Shown in pieces: positions 1 to 9,365 of a DNA stretch of 64,000 bases. Location of the stretch: positions 185,029-249,028 of the forward strand of contig JBFWNT010000002.1 of assembly GCA_050250915.1 (NCBI GenBank), written 5' to 3'. This stretch comes from Miltoncostaea sp050250915. GTDB taxonomy: Bacteria; Actinomycetota; Thermoleophilia; Miltoncostaeales; Miltoncostaeaceae. A program made the position numbers and the translations under genes. Positions within the stretch are counted from its first letter, which is position 1. Each line of letters begins with the position of its first letter. A model generated the notes under the pieces. That model was not told the origin of the DNA. It ran no database searches and worked only from the letters and a program-made list of their open reading frames with translations.

Positions 1-21
1 CGGGGTCCGGAACGGGTCGGG

Positions 22-52
22 TTGACGTCCCCATCGCGCCCAATAGTACGAT
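22..52 (+). promoter_or_regulatory. Predicted promoter of the alcohol dehydrogenase gene
   Basis: A TTGACG -35 box (22-27) is followed by TAGTAC (44-49, spacer 16) and an overlapping TACGAT (47-52, spacer 19). Either could be the -10, giving a 5' leader of about 40 nt that contains the palindrome at 65-76. Read by eye. Confidence 0.5.
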
Positions 53-64
53 GCTCAGCGATTA

Positions 65-76
65 CTCAACGTTGAG
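65..76. promoter_or_regulatory. 12-bp perfect palindrome, likely operator
   Basis: CTCAACGTTGAG is a perfect palindrome lying just downstream of the predicted transcription start and upstream of the GGAG ribosome binding site of the dehydrogenase gene. Its place suits a repressor operator. No candidate regulator gene is adjacent in the window. Confidence 0.45.
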
Positions 77-96
77 CGAAAATCCTGGAGGCGCCA

Positions 97-1173
97 GTGC
101 GTTCCGCCCGCTACCACGGCCTGCGCGACGTCCGCGTGGAGTCCATTCCCGAGCCGACCATCCTGAAGGGGAGCGACGCGCTGGTGCGCGTCACCAAGGC
201 CGGCATCTGCGGCTCCGACCTGCATTTCTTCAACAACGGGCCGGATCTGGGGATGGAGGCCGGGACGCGGCTGGGCCACGAGTTCGTCGGCGTGGTCGAG
301 GCGGTAGGTGGTGACGTGACGGGCGTGAAGGTGGGCGACCGGGTGGTGGCGCCGTTCGTGTTCTCCGACGGCAGCTGCTTCTTCTGCGACCACGGCATCC
401 ACAGCTCGTGCACGAGCGGCGGCATCTTCGGCAGCCCGTTCTGGGGCGAGCACGCCGGCGGCGAGGTGGAGGGCGGCCAGTCCGAGTTCGTGCGGGTCCC
501 CGAGGCGGACGGCACGCTGGTGGTCATCCCGGAGGCGCTCGCCGCCGGCGAGCACGATCTGGCGGTGCTGCCGCTGGGCGACGTGTTCGCCACGGGGTAC
601 CACGGCGCCGTGCAGACCGGGGTGACGCCGGGGGACACGGTGGTGGTGATCGGCGACGGCGCGGTCGGCCTGTGCGCCGTCCAGGCGGCGGCGCTGAAGG
701 GCGCGGCGGCGGTCGTGCTGCTGGGCCACCACCAGGACCGGGTCGCGATCGGCATGGCGAACGGCGCGACGCACACGGCGGAGGGCGGCGACGAGGCGGC
801 CGCCGTGGTGCAGGAGCTGTCCGGCGGCCGCGGCGCCGACGCCGTGATCGACTCGATCTCGGGCGACGCGTCCATCAAGCAGGCGATCTCGCTGGTGCGC
901 GACGGCGGGGCCGTGTCGATGCTGGGGATGTCGCACTACTTCCAGCCGGTCGAGCAGCCCATCTCCGGCGTGTTCATGCGCAACGTGAGCCTGCACCCGG
1001 GCGTCGCACCGACGCGGGCCTACATCCCGGAGCTGCTGCCGGAGGTGGAGCGGGGCACCATCAACCCGGGCGTGGTCTTCACGCACGACCTCCCGCTCGA
1101 GGACGCCCCCAAGGGCTTCGAGATCATGGACAGCCGCGCCGAGGGCTCGATCAAGGTGGCGCTCACCCCGTAG
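97..1173 (+). CDS. Zinc-dependent alcohol dehydrogenase
   Basis: Medium-chain, NAD(P)-dependent zinc alcohol dehydrogenase of 358 residues, close to the family's usual size. Catalytic zinc ligands are Cys38 (KAGICGSD) and His61-Glu62 (GHEFVG). A structural-zinc loop follows with Cys94, Cys97 and Cys105; one of the usual four cysteines is absent, as in several bacterial subfamilies. The Rossmann motif is VVVIGDGAVG, about residues 183-192. The GTG start has GGAG about 8 nt upstream. The gene stands alone with its own promoter and a palindromic operator in the leader. The substrate cannot be read from the sequence; it could be a short alcohol, an aldehyde or a polyol. Confidence 0.9.
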   Translation: MRSARYHGLRDVRVESIPEPTILKGSDALVRVTKAGICGSDLHFFNNGPDLGMEAGTRLGHEFVGVVEAVGGDVTGVKVGDRVVAPFVFSDGSCFFCDHGIHSSCTSGGIFGSPFWGEHAGGEVEGGQSEFVRVPEADGTLVVIPEALAAGEHDLAVLPLGDVFATGYHGAVQTGVTPGDTVVVIGDGAVGLCAVQAAALKGAAAVVLLGHHQDRVAIGMANGATHTAEGGDEAAAVVQELSGGRGADAVIDSISGDASIKQAISLVRDGGAVSMLGMSHYFQPVEQPISGVFMRNVSLHPGVAPTRAYIPELLPEVERGTINPGVVFTHDLPLEDAPKGFEIMDSRAEGSIKVALTP

Positions 1174-1521
1174 GAGCGGCGGGCGGGATCGTCGGATCCA
1201 CGGGTCCGGCGGTCCCTTCCCGTCGCCAGGTGGGCTGGCGAGTCTCGATCGAGGGTCTTCGGGCATTCGTGTGGATGCCGCAGCGCGCCGGCCGGGTGGA
1301 TCAGCCCCGTCCGGTCGCCGTCGGCCGGCACCGGACCGTCAGGCGTCCACACGAAGCATGAAGCGCCCCCATTGGGATGGAGCCGGCGCTCCCTTCCACG
1401 TGGGAACGGCCGCGAGTCCCGAGTGGGAAACCGAGGACAGCACCGAAGGCCTCGACGACGAGGGCCCAGCAGGGTGCGGCACCGGATGTTCGCGAGGACG
1501 CCTGGGCGCCGCCGCGGGGCC
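1174..1521. other. 348-bp convergent intergenic spacer
   Basis: The spacer lies between the ends of two convergent genes. Apart from a 7-bp hairpin (1223-1241) and the 10-bp palindrome CTCGATCGAG (1244-1253) I see no gene or RNA in it. Open frames crossing it have no codon pattern or start signals that would support a protein. Confidence 0.5.
1223..1241. terminator. Hairpin, possible terminator
   Basis: Arms TCGCCAG and CTGGCGA pair perfectly around a 5-nt loop, about 50 bp after the dehydrogenase stop. There is no T-tract, so an intrinsic terminator is only a possibility. Confidence 0.3.
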
Positions 1522-2289
1522 CTATTCGATCAGGCCGTTCCGGTAGGCGTAGCGGGTCGCCTCGGTGCGGTTCCCGACGCCGAGCTTCCGGTAGATGTTC
1601 GACAGGTGGAACTTCACCGTCTGCTCGGTGACGTAGAGCTTGCTGGCGATGTCGAGGTTCGACAGGCCCTCGGCCACGAGGCGGAGGATCGACAGCTCGC
1701 GGTCCGTCAGGCCGCCCGGGTGACCGCCGCCGCCGCCGGTGGGGGCGGAGCCGCCCTCGCCACCGCGACCGCGCGGGTGGTACACGGTGCCCTCCACGAC
1801 CTGGCGGATCGTGGACGGCAGGTCGAGCGGGTTGATCGACTTGACCACGTAGCCCGACGCGCCCTGGTGCAGCGCCTGGTCGATGTGCTCGGAGTCCTCG
1901 AACATCGACAGGATGATGATCTTCAGGTCCGGGTAGTCCTTGCGCAGCGCGGCGAGGGTCGTGAGCCCGTCGCCCTTCGGCATGCGCAGGTCCAGGATCA
2001 CCACGTCCGGGCGGACCCGGGGGACGATGGTGAGCATCTCCTCGCCGCTCATCGCCTCGCCCACGACCTTGATGTCCGGCGCCGTCTCCAGCGCCCGCTT
2101 GATGCCGTCGAGCATCAGTCGGTGGTCGTCCGCGATGGCGACTCGGAGGGGCGTGGTGGTGGGGGAGGTCTCGGGCACGTGGCTCGTCGTCGTCACGACG
2201 CGTACATCGGCGCCGCTCCCGGTGTTCTTGAGATCCGGGTTCTCGGAGCGCGCTGCGGTCACACTAACGGAGCGATCGGCGGGCACCAA
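1522..2289 (-). CDS. NarL/FixJ-type response regulator (receiver + LuxR HTH)
   Basis: DNA-binding response regulator. The receiver domain starts at LRVAIADDHRLML, with acidic pair DD, phospho-acceptor Asp in VVILDLRMPKGDG, and Lys in GYVVKS. A Gly-rich linker leads to a C-terminal LuxR helix-turn-helix (LTDRELSILRLVAEGLSN, then VTEQTVKFHLSNIYRKL). The first ~45 residues before the receiver are not conserved, so the true start may be a later GTG (for example near 2196). It lies directly downstream of a second receiver protein and divergent from a HisKA_3 histidine kinase, the usual cognate kinase type for NarL regulators. The target genes are unknown. Confidence 0.88.
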   Translation of the reverse strand: MVPADRSVSVTAARSENPDLKNTGSGADVRVVTTTSHVPETSPTTTPLRVAIADDHRLMLDGIKRALETAPDIKVVGEAMSGEEMLTIVPRVRPDVVILDLRMPKGDGLTTLAALRKDYPDLKIIILSMFEDSEHIDQALHQGASGYVVKSINPLDLPSTIRQVVEGTVYHPRGRGGEGGSAPTGGGGGHPGGLTDRELSILRLVAEGLSNLDIASKLYVTEQTVKFHLSNIYRKLGVGNRTEATRYAYRNGLIE

Positions 2290-2322
2290 CCGGACACACC
2301 CCGCGGGACCGGAGCCGCGGGC

Positions 2323-2700
2323 TCAGGCCGTGCCCGGGACGGGTCCGTACCGCTTGATCGCATCCACGATCTCGCGGGCGGGGCCGCCCTTCACGAGGTA
2401 CTCGGCCGCGCCGCCGGCGAGTCCGGCCGCGATCTCCTGCTCCTTGTCGCCGACGCTGAGCATCAGCACGGTGACGTCGGGGAGCTGCGCCTTCAGCGCG
2501 TACGTCGCCTCGAGGCCGTCCAGGCCGGGCATGGAGACGTCCATCAGGACCACGTCCGGGCGGACGTCCTCCGCGAGCTCGAGGGCCTCGGCACCGTCGC
2601 CGGCCTCCGCGACCACCACGATCTCGGGGTCGCGCTCCAGCAGCCGCCGGAGCACCCCTCGGAACCTCGCGTTGTCGTCTGCCAGCAGGACACGGACCAC
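2323..2700 (-). CDS. Stand-alone response regulator receiver protein
   Basis: Single receiver domain of about 125 residues: VRVLLADDNARFRG (acidic pair), VVLMDVSMPGLDG (phospho-Asp), a serine in MLSVG and lysine in YLVKGG. There is no output domain. The start was placed at GTG 2700 because GGAGGG sits 9 nt upstream; an ATG at 2730 would add ten unconserved residues. It lies 33 bp upstream of the LuxR-type regulator on the same strand and is divergent from the histidine kinase, so it may act as a phosphate sink or as an intermediate competing for the same kinase (inference). Confidence 0.82.
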   Translation of the reverse strand: MVRVLLADDNARFRGVLRRLLERDPEIVVVAEAGDGAEALELAEDVRPDVVLMDVSMPGLDGLEATYALKAQLPDVTVLMLSVGDKEQEIAAGLAGGAAEYLVKGGPAREIVDAIKRYGPVPGTA

Positions 2701-2868
2701 CGGGCAGTACCCTCCCTCGTCCCGGTACATGGCGCGGATTCGGGCGTCCGCTGGGGGAAACCCTACGCCGCAACCCCGTGACGGTCGCCTAGACGCCTTG
2801 GTAGTTCGGTGTAACAGGAGGTATAGGCGATTGTTTTTCGCAAGGCGAGTCCCGCGCCGGTCCCCCGC

Positions 2869-2874
2869 TAGAGT
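2869..2874 (+). promoter_or_regulatory. -10 element of the histidine kinase gene (leaderless)
   Basis: TAGAGT lies 8 nt before the ATG at 2883, the spacing expected when transcription begins at or next to the start codon. No ribosome binding site is needed or clearly seen. Confidence 0.5.
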
Positions 2875-2882
2875 CCCGGGGG

Positions 2883-4088
2883 ATGTCCTCGGGCGGCGAG
2901 CAGATCACGGGTCCTGCCGTCGAGGCGCTCCTCGGCGTGGTGACGCTGGACGCGGACGCGTCCGAGGGTGACGAGGCGGTGGTGCGGCTGGCCGAGGCCG
3001 TCCGCGTCGCCGCCGACGCGCCCGGGATCGCAGTCTGGATCCAGGATCACCGGCTCGACCGGGGGCGCGTCGTCGCGTCCGCGGGGGCGTCCGAGGAGGC
3101 CTGGGACGCGGTCGCCGCGGCCGCCGACGCGACCCGTCCGGAGGAGGCCGCGGAGGTGGGCCCGGGCGACGGTGCGCTGCCCGCGGCGCTCGCGGCGGCG
3201 GGCATGCGGAACGCGCTGGTGCTCCCCGTGGCCGACGCCTCGCGGGGCCTGGTGATCGTCGCCGGGGATGGTCCCCTGGACCACGACCCGCTGCGGCGGG
3301 GGGCCGTCGCGGCCGGCGCCGCCCGGATCGGGGCGGTGCTCGACGCGGTGCGCATGCGCGACAACCTGGAGCGCGCGATGGCCCAGATCCTGGCGACCGA
3401 CGAGCGGATGCTCGGCCGGATGGGGCTCGACATCCACGACGGCCCCACCCAGCAGCTCTCCGTGGCCCTGCTCGAGGTGCAGCTGCTCCAGGAGGACGTG
3501 GCGCAGGCGGCGGCGGACGGCGGGGGGATGCCGGACTCGCTCAACCCCTCGCTCGACCGGATCTACGAGACGGTGGGCGGGGCGCTCCACGAGATGCGGG
3601 AGCTCATCGGCCAGCTGCGGCCCGCCCAGTTCGAGGACCGCACGCTGAAGGACATCCTGGGCGACGCCCTGGTGGCGTTCGAGGCGCGCGCCGACTGCGC
3701 GGTGGAGTCGGAGTTCGACGGCGAGTTCGTGGTGAACGGCGTGTCGATCACCCAGCGGATCACCTTCTACCGCATCCTCCAGGAGACCCTCAGCAACGCC
3801 CACCGCCACGGGCAGGCCCAGCGCGTGCACGTGCGGCTGAGCGAGGACGAGCGGGGCACCGCGCTGGAGGTGCGCGACGACGGCAAGGGGTTCGACCCGG
3901 ACGCGGTCCAGCGCCGCAAGCCCGGCATGCCGCTCGCGCGGTTCGGGCTGCACGGAATGCGGGACCGCGCCCAGATCCTGGGCGGCACGTTCGAGGCCGT
4001 CAGCATCCCCGGCGAGGGCGCGACCATCCGCGTGTTCCTGCCGCGGTGGACGGGGCCCGCCCCGGAGGTGGCCGTCGATGCGGCCTGA
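2883..4088 (+). CDS. NarX/DegS-type sensor histidine kinase
   Basis: Soluble-looking histidine kinase of 401 residues. The N-terminal ~150 residues look like a GAF-type sensor, without membrane segments. The HisKA_3 dimerisation domain carries the phospho-histidine at about residue 185 (GLDIHDGPTQQ). The ATPase domain shows the N box (ETLSNAHRHG), G1 (DDGKGFDP) and GLHGMRDRA. The gene is divergent from two response regulators, its likely partners. Its last 11 bp overlap trpF, so kinase and tryptophan genes probably share a transcript. The signal sensed is not evident. Confidence 0.88.
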   Translation: MSSGGEQITGPAVEALLGVVTLDADASEGDEAVVRLAEAVRVAADAPGIAVWIQDHRLDRGRVVASAGASEEAWDAVAAAADATRPEEAAEVGPGDGALPAALAAAGMRNALVLPVADASRGLVIVAGDGPLDHDPLRRGAVAAGAARIGAVLDAVRMRDNLERAMAQILATDERMLGRMGLDIHDGPTQQLSVALLEVQLLQEDVAQAAADGGGMPDSLNPSLDRIYETVGGALHEMRELIGQLRPAQFEDRTLKDILGDALVAFEARADCAVESEFDGEFVVNGVSITQRITFYRILQETLSNAHRHGQAQRVHVRLSEDERGTALEVRDDGKGFDPDAVQRRKPGMPLARFGLHGMRDRAQILGGTFEAVSIPGEGATIRVFLPRWTGPAPEVAVDAA

Positions 4089-4718
4089 CGCGGGCGTCAT
4101 GGTCAAGGTGTGCGGCCTGACGGTGCCGTCGGAGGCGGCCGAGTGCGCCCGCCTGGGGGTGTGGGGGATCGGTGTGGTGTTCGCCGCCGGAAGCCCCCGG
4201 AGGGTCGACGTCGACCAGGCCGCCGCCGTCTGCGCGGCCGTGCCCGACGGCGTGGCGAAGGTGGGCGTGTTCGTGGCCGAGGCGCCGGACGCGATGGCCG
4301 AGACCGCCCGCCGGGCGGGGCTCACGCACCTCCAGGTGCACGGCGACATCGACCCGGCCGCGGCGCGGTCCGCGAGCGGTCTCACGGTGATCCAGGGGAT
4401 CCGCATGGACGGCCCCGGCGGCGTCGCGCGGGCACGCGCCAGCGCGGCCGACCTGGTGCTGCTGGACGCCGCGGTGGCCGGCCGCGACGGCGGGACCGGG
4501 ACCACCTTCGACTGGGCGCTGCTCGACGCGGAGCCGCTGGGGCGGCCGTTCGCGCTGGCCGGCGGCCTGCACCCGGGCAACGTGGCCGACGCGGTGCGCC
4601 GCACCGGCCCGGCGCTGGTGGACGTGTCGAGCGGCGTGGAGTCGGCACCGGGGCGCAAGGACGCCGCGAAGGTGGCGGCGTTCCTGGCGGCCGTGGCCGG
4701 CGCCGTGGGGGTGGCCGC

Positions 4719-4722
<4 letters not shown>
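4078..4722 (+). CDS. trpF: Phosphoribosylanthranilate isomerase
   Basis: Third step of tryptophan synthesis after anthranilate: Amadori rearrangement of phosphoribosylanthranilate to CdRP. This is a 214-residue TIM barrel with the N-terminal MVKVCGLT strand holding the catalytic Cys, GVFVAEAP, IQGIRMDG, and the phosphate-binding end FALAGGLHPGNV with DVSSGVE. ATG 4078 is preceded by GGAGG at 4063-4067; an internal ATG at 4099 would start exactly at MVKVCGLT. It overlaps the kinase by 11 bp and trpB by 4 bp. trpC, trpD and trpE are not in the window. Confidence 0.93.
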
Positions 4723-5916
<1,194 letters not shown>

Positions 5917-5924
<8 letters not shown>

Positions 5925-6738
5925 GGGGGCGCCCGAGGGCGCGCGCCGCCTCCGCACCGCCTTCGCGGACGCGGGCCGCCCGCTGTTCATGCCCTACCTG
6001 ATGGGCGGCTTCCCGGACCTCGCGTCCAGCGCCGCCCAGCTGGCGGCGGCCGCCGCCCACAGCGACGTGATCGAGCTGGGCATCCCGTTCTCCGACCCGC
6101 TGGCCGACGGCCCGGTGATCCAGGCCGCGGGGCAGCGGGCGCTGGAGCACGGCGTGCGCCCGGAGGACGTCGTCGAACTGGTCGAGGACCTGCGCGGCGG
6201 GCCGCCGGTGGTGCTGATGACCTACGTGAACATCGTGCTCGCGGCGGGGCCGCGGGCGTTCATGGAGCGCGCCGCGCGGGCGGGGGTGGCGGGGGTGATC
6301 CTGCCGGACCTCCCCATCGACGAGGGCGCCGACATCCGTGATCACGCGCGACGGGCCGGGGTGTGCATGGTGCCGCTGGCCGCGCCGACCACCGCCGACG
6401 ACCGCCTCGTCGCGATCGGCCGGGCGGCGGAGGGCTTCGTCTACTGCGTCGCCCTGACCGGGGTGACCGGCCGCCAGGTGGAGGTGGGCGACGAGCTGCG
6501 CGGGTTCCTTGACCGCGCCCGGGCGGTCACGGAGGTGCCCCTGGGGGTGGGCTTCGGCATCCGGACCCCGGCGGACGTGGCCGCCGTGGGGGCGATCGCC
6601 GACGGGGTGATCGTGGGCAGCGAGCTGATCCGCCGCGTCGACGCGGCCACCGACGCGGCCGCCGCGGCGGCCGGCGTGGCGGAGTTCTGCGAGGAGGCCG
6701 TCGCGGCACTGCGCGAGCTGGCCGGCGCCTCGGCGTGA
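5917..6738 (+). CDS. trpA: Tryptophan synthase alpha chain
   Basis: Cleaves indole-3-glycerol phosphate and feeds indole to TrpB. It is a 273-residue TIM barrel with MPYLMGGFPD, catalytic Glu53 in VIELGIPFSDP, catalytic Asp in LADGPVIQ, VILPDLPIDEG, and the phosphate-binding GVGFGIRTP and IVGSELIRR. It overlaps trpB upstream and the amidase gene downstream (4 bp). All key residues are present. Confidence 0.95.
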
Positions 6739-7433
6739 TCGCGCACGCCGTCCCGCCCGGTGCGCCGGTGGTGTGGGTGCAGGCGGGCCACGAGGCGCCC
6801 CGCGAGCCCGGCTACACCGCCCAGACGGGCGCGGGCAGCGGCCCGTTCGGCTCCGAGGTGGGCTTCACCACCCGCGTCGCGGCGCGGGTGACGGTGCTGC
6901 TGCGCCGCTACGGCGTGGACGCGCGGCGCACGCCGGGGCGCGTGACGCCGCTCGGCGCGCGCGGCGCCGTGTTCGTGAGCCTGCACCACGACTCCGACGG
7001 CGGCCGCGCCGGCGTGGGCGGGGCGCGGACCGGGGTGGGGGAGAACTGGTACCACGGCGAGGGGTTCGGCACGGCCAGCCCGGTGCCGTACCCCGACAGC
7101 GCGCCCCACCGGCCCGCCACCACGGTCCCGGCGGTGGTGGAGCGGCGCTCCCGCGACCTGGCGAACCGCATCGCGACCCGCCTGAAGGCGATCCACACGC
7201 CGGCAAACGGCGCGTACGGCCCCTTCGGGGGCGTGGAGTCCCGGGACGGCAACCCCCGCATGACGCGCTACTACGGCTTCTACCGCACCAACGCGGGCGC
7301 CCGGGTGCTGGTGGAGGCCGGCGACCCCGCCCGCGACGACGCCTTCCTGCGGAAGACCGACCTCATCGCCGCCACCGTCACCCGCGCCATCCTGGACCAC
7401 CTCCGGAGCCGCTCGCTGCTGCCCCGGAACTGA
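6735..7433 (+). CDS. N-acetylmuramoyl-L-alanine amidase family protein (Amidase_3)
   Basis: Predicted zinc amidase acting on peptidoglycan. Family motifs are recognisable but drifted: VQAGHEAP (ligand His19), Glu41 in FGSEVGF, FVSLHHDSD (ligand His84 or 85) and LVEAG near the C-terminus. It is 232 residues, the size of a lone catalytic domain. No signal peptide is visible, so how it would reach the wall is unclear. Its GTG start overlaps the trpA stop by 4 bp, so it looks like the last gene of the kinase-trp transcript. There is no known functional link with tryptophan synthesis. Confidence 0.72.
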   Translation: MIAHAVPPGAPVVWVQAGHEAPREPGYTAQTGAGSGPFGSEVGFTTRVAARVTVLLRRYGVDARRTPGRVTPLGARGAVFVSLHHDSDGGRAGVGGARTGVGENWYHGEGFGTASPVPYPDSAPHRPATTVPAVVERRSRDLANRIATRLKAIHTPANGAYGPFGGVESRDGNPRMTRYYGFYRTNAGARVLVEAGDPARDDAFLRKTDLIAATVTRAILDHLRSRSLLPRN

Positions 7434-7439
7434 CGGTGC

Positions 7440-8882
7440 TCAGCAGCCTCCGCTGAGGAGGGTGTTGCCGCTCACGGCGAAGCAGGTACTGGCGTCGGTG
7501 GGGACGGCCTGGCTCGAGCCGATCGTGGGGCCGCTCTCGTCGCTGCCGACGCGGACGATGTACCAGGAGCCCGGCGCCAGGCCGGTCAGCGCGGAGGAGC
7601 GCCCGTCGGCGTAGCCGGAGCTGTAGCCGGCCTCCTTGCCCTGCTCGATGCCGGCCTTCTTGCCCGCCGCGACACCGGCCTTCTTGCCCTCGGCGACACC
7701 TTCCTTCTTGCCGGCCTTGAAGCCGATGGTGCGGCCCTGGGCCTTGCCCGCCTGGAGGCCGGCGGCCTCGCCGGCGGCGTAGCCGCGGGACTCGGCGCCG
7801 CCCGCGTCCGCGCTCGAATGGCCGAGGGCCCAGCCGCCCCAGCCCGCGGTGAACAGCACCAGCACGCCGGCGACGGAGGCGGCGATGGCGGCGTCGCGGC
7901 CCCATGCGAACCGGCGGGTGCGCTGCTTCGCGTCGCCGAACGCCTTCGTGAGGCGCTCCCCGGGGGAGGTCCCCTCCGTCTCGCTGAAGCGGTCCATCGC
8001 GGCGTCCCAGGGGTCGCCCCCCGGGACGGGCGCGCCGACCGTGGTGGGCCGCAGCTCCGCGGTGTCGAGGGCGTGGCGCAGGTCGCCGACGAAGCTGTTC
8101 GCGTTGGCGAAGCGGTCGGCCGGGTCCTTCGCCAGGCCGCGCGCCAGGGTCGCGTCGACCGCGATGGGGAGCCCCGGGCGGATCTCGGACGCGTCGGGCA
8201 CCGGCTCGCGGACGTGCGCGAGCAGCACGGCGCTCGCCTCCCGGCGCACGAACGGAGCGCGCCCCGTGAGCGCCTCGAACGCGACGGCCGCCAGCCCGTA
8301 GACGTCGGACGCCCCGGTGGCCTGCTCGCCCTCCACCTGCTCCGGCGACACGTACTCGGCGGTCCCCAGCCAGTCGCCTCGGCGCGTGAGGCCCGGCATG
8401 TCGTCCAGGCGCACGAGCCCGAAGTCGCCGAGGTAGGAGGTGCCGTCCGGGTCGAGCAGGATGTTCGCCGGCTTCACGTCCCGGTGGATCGTCCCGCGGG
8501 CGTGGGCGAAGTCGAGGGCCGCGCCGATGTCGGAGAGCATCGCCAGGGCCTCGTCCGGGGGGAGGGGGCCGCCGCGCGCGATCCGCTCCGCCAGGCTGTC
8601 GCCGGGGATGAACCGCATCGCCATGTAGGCGCGCCCGTCGACGTCGCCCGCGTCGTAGACCGGGACGATCCGCGGATGCTCCAGGCGGCCCGCGGCGATC
8701 GCCTCGCGCCGGAAGCGCTCCAGCGCGCCGGCGCGGGTGAGGTACCCGTCGTCGAACACCTTGAGGGCGACGGGGCGGTCCAGGTCGAGCTGGGTGGCCC
8801 GGTACACCACGGCCTGCCCGCCGCGGCCGATCTCGGCCTCGATGCGGTAGCGCCCGAACTCCTCTCCGGGGACCAGCCTCAG
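7440..8882 (-). CDS. Membrane Ser/Thr protein kinase with Gly-tetrad extracellular region
   Basis: Hanks-type kinase: Gly loop EIGRGGQAVVYRA, Lys in PVALKVFDD, catalytic HRDVKPANILL, DFG, and GTAEYVSPEQ, filling about the first 270 residues. One membrane segment (AIAASVAGVLVLFTAGWGGW) follows a ~60-residue linker. Outside the membrane is a stretch of about 60 residues with Gly at nearly every fourth position (as in AGKKEGVAEGKKAG), then a short C-terminal domain with two Cys. A CTG at 8882-8880 has AGGAGG 8 nt upstream; the only canonical alternative, GTG 8951, lacks a ribosome binding site and adds 23 unconserved residues. The ligand is unknown. It lacks PASTA repeats. Confidence 0.88.
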   Translation of the reverse strand: MRLVPGEEFGRYRIEAEIGRGGQAVVYRATQLDLDRPVALKVFDDGYLTRAGALERFRREAIAAGRLEHPRIVPVYDAGDVDGRAYMAMRFIPGDSLAERIARGGPLPPDEALAMLSDIGAALDFAHARGTIHRDVKPANILLDPDGTSYLGDFGLVRLDDMPGLTRRGDWLGTAEYVSPEQVEGEQATGASDVYGLAAVAFEALTGRAPFVRREASAVLLAHVREPVPDASEIRPGLPIAVDATLARGLAKDPADRFANANSFVGDLRHALDTAELRPTTVGAPVPGGDPWDAAMDRFSETEGTSPGERLTKAFGDAKQRTRRFAWGRDAAIAASVAGVLVLFTAGWGGWALGHSSADAGGAESRGYAAGEAAGLQAGKAQGRTIGFKAGKKEGVAEGKKAGVAAGKKAGIEQGKEAGYSSGYADGRSSALTGLAPGSWYIVRVGSDESGPTIGSSQAVPTDASTCFAVSGNTLLSGGC

Positions 8883-8978
8883 TGCGTCGCCTCCTCGTGG
8901 GACCGGGTCACAGTAGACGGGTTCGCGCTCGGGTCCCCCGGTCCTTGGCACACGGCGCCCGCGCGGCGCCGGCGGCGG

Positions 8979-9329
8979 TCAGAACTCGACGACGACCGCG
9001 ATGATCGTGAGGACCGCGAGCAGCACGCCCAGGGCGCCGAGGACGGTGGCGAACCGCAGGTCGAGGGGCGCGAACTCCCCACGCATCACCGCGGTCTCGA
9101 CGGCGCGGAAGCGCTGCACGCCGTACGCGATGAACAGCACCGCCAGCACCGCGAACCCGATGCCGAGCACCACGAACGGCCAGCGCGAGCTGTCGGCCAG
9201 CTCCGGGAGCAGGGCGCCGACCCCGAGCGACACGGCGATGCCGGTCAGCCCGGCGCGCCACCAGGCCAGGTAGGTCCGCTCGTTGGCGAGCCGCGTGCGG
9301 CGGATCGCGTCCTCGTCCTCGGGGCTCAC
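8979..9329 (-). CDS. DUF202 family membrane protein
   Basis: Small membrane protein of 116 residues with the DUF202 signature RTRLANERTYLAWWRAGL, then three hydrophobic segments (about residues 25-45, 50-70, 92-114). The function of the family is unknown. GTG start; a TAGCGT box lies 7 nt upstream with no ribosome binding site, so the mRNA is probably leaderless. Confidence 0.82.
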   Translation of the reverse strand: MSPEDEDAIRRTRLANERTYLAWWRAGLTGIAVSLGVGALLPELADSSRWPFVVLGIGFAVLAVLFIAYGVQRFRAVETAVMRGEFAPLDLRFATVLGALGVLLAVLTIIAVVVEF

Positions 9330-9336
9330 GCACCGG

Positions 9337-9342
9337 ACGCTA
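9337..9342 (-). promoter_or_regulatory. -10 element of the DUF202 gene (leaderless)
   Basis: TAGCGT on the minus strand, 7 nt before the GTG start at 9329. Confidence 0.4.
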
Positions 9343-9365
9343 CCGCGCCGGCGGGGCCCCGGTCG

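Noticed and set aside
51..314. 87-residue frame overlapping the start of the alcohol dehydrogenase
   Set aside because: It overlaps a conserved gene in another frame, crosses its operator, and is Arg/Gly-rich without motifs.
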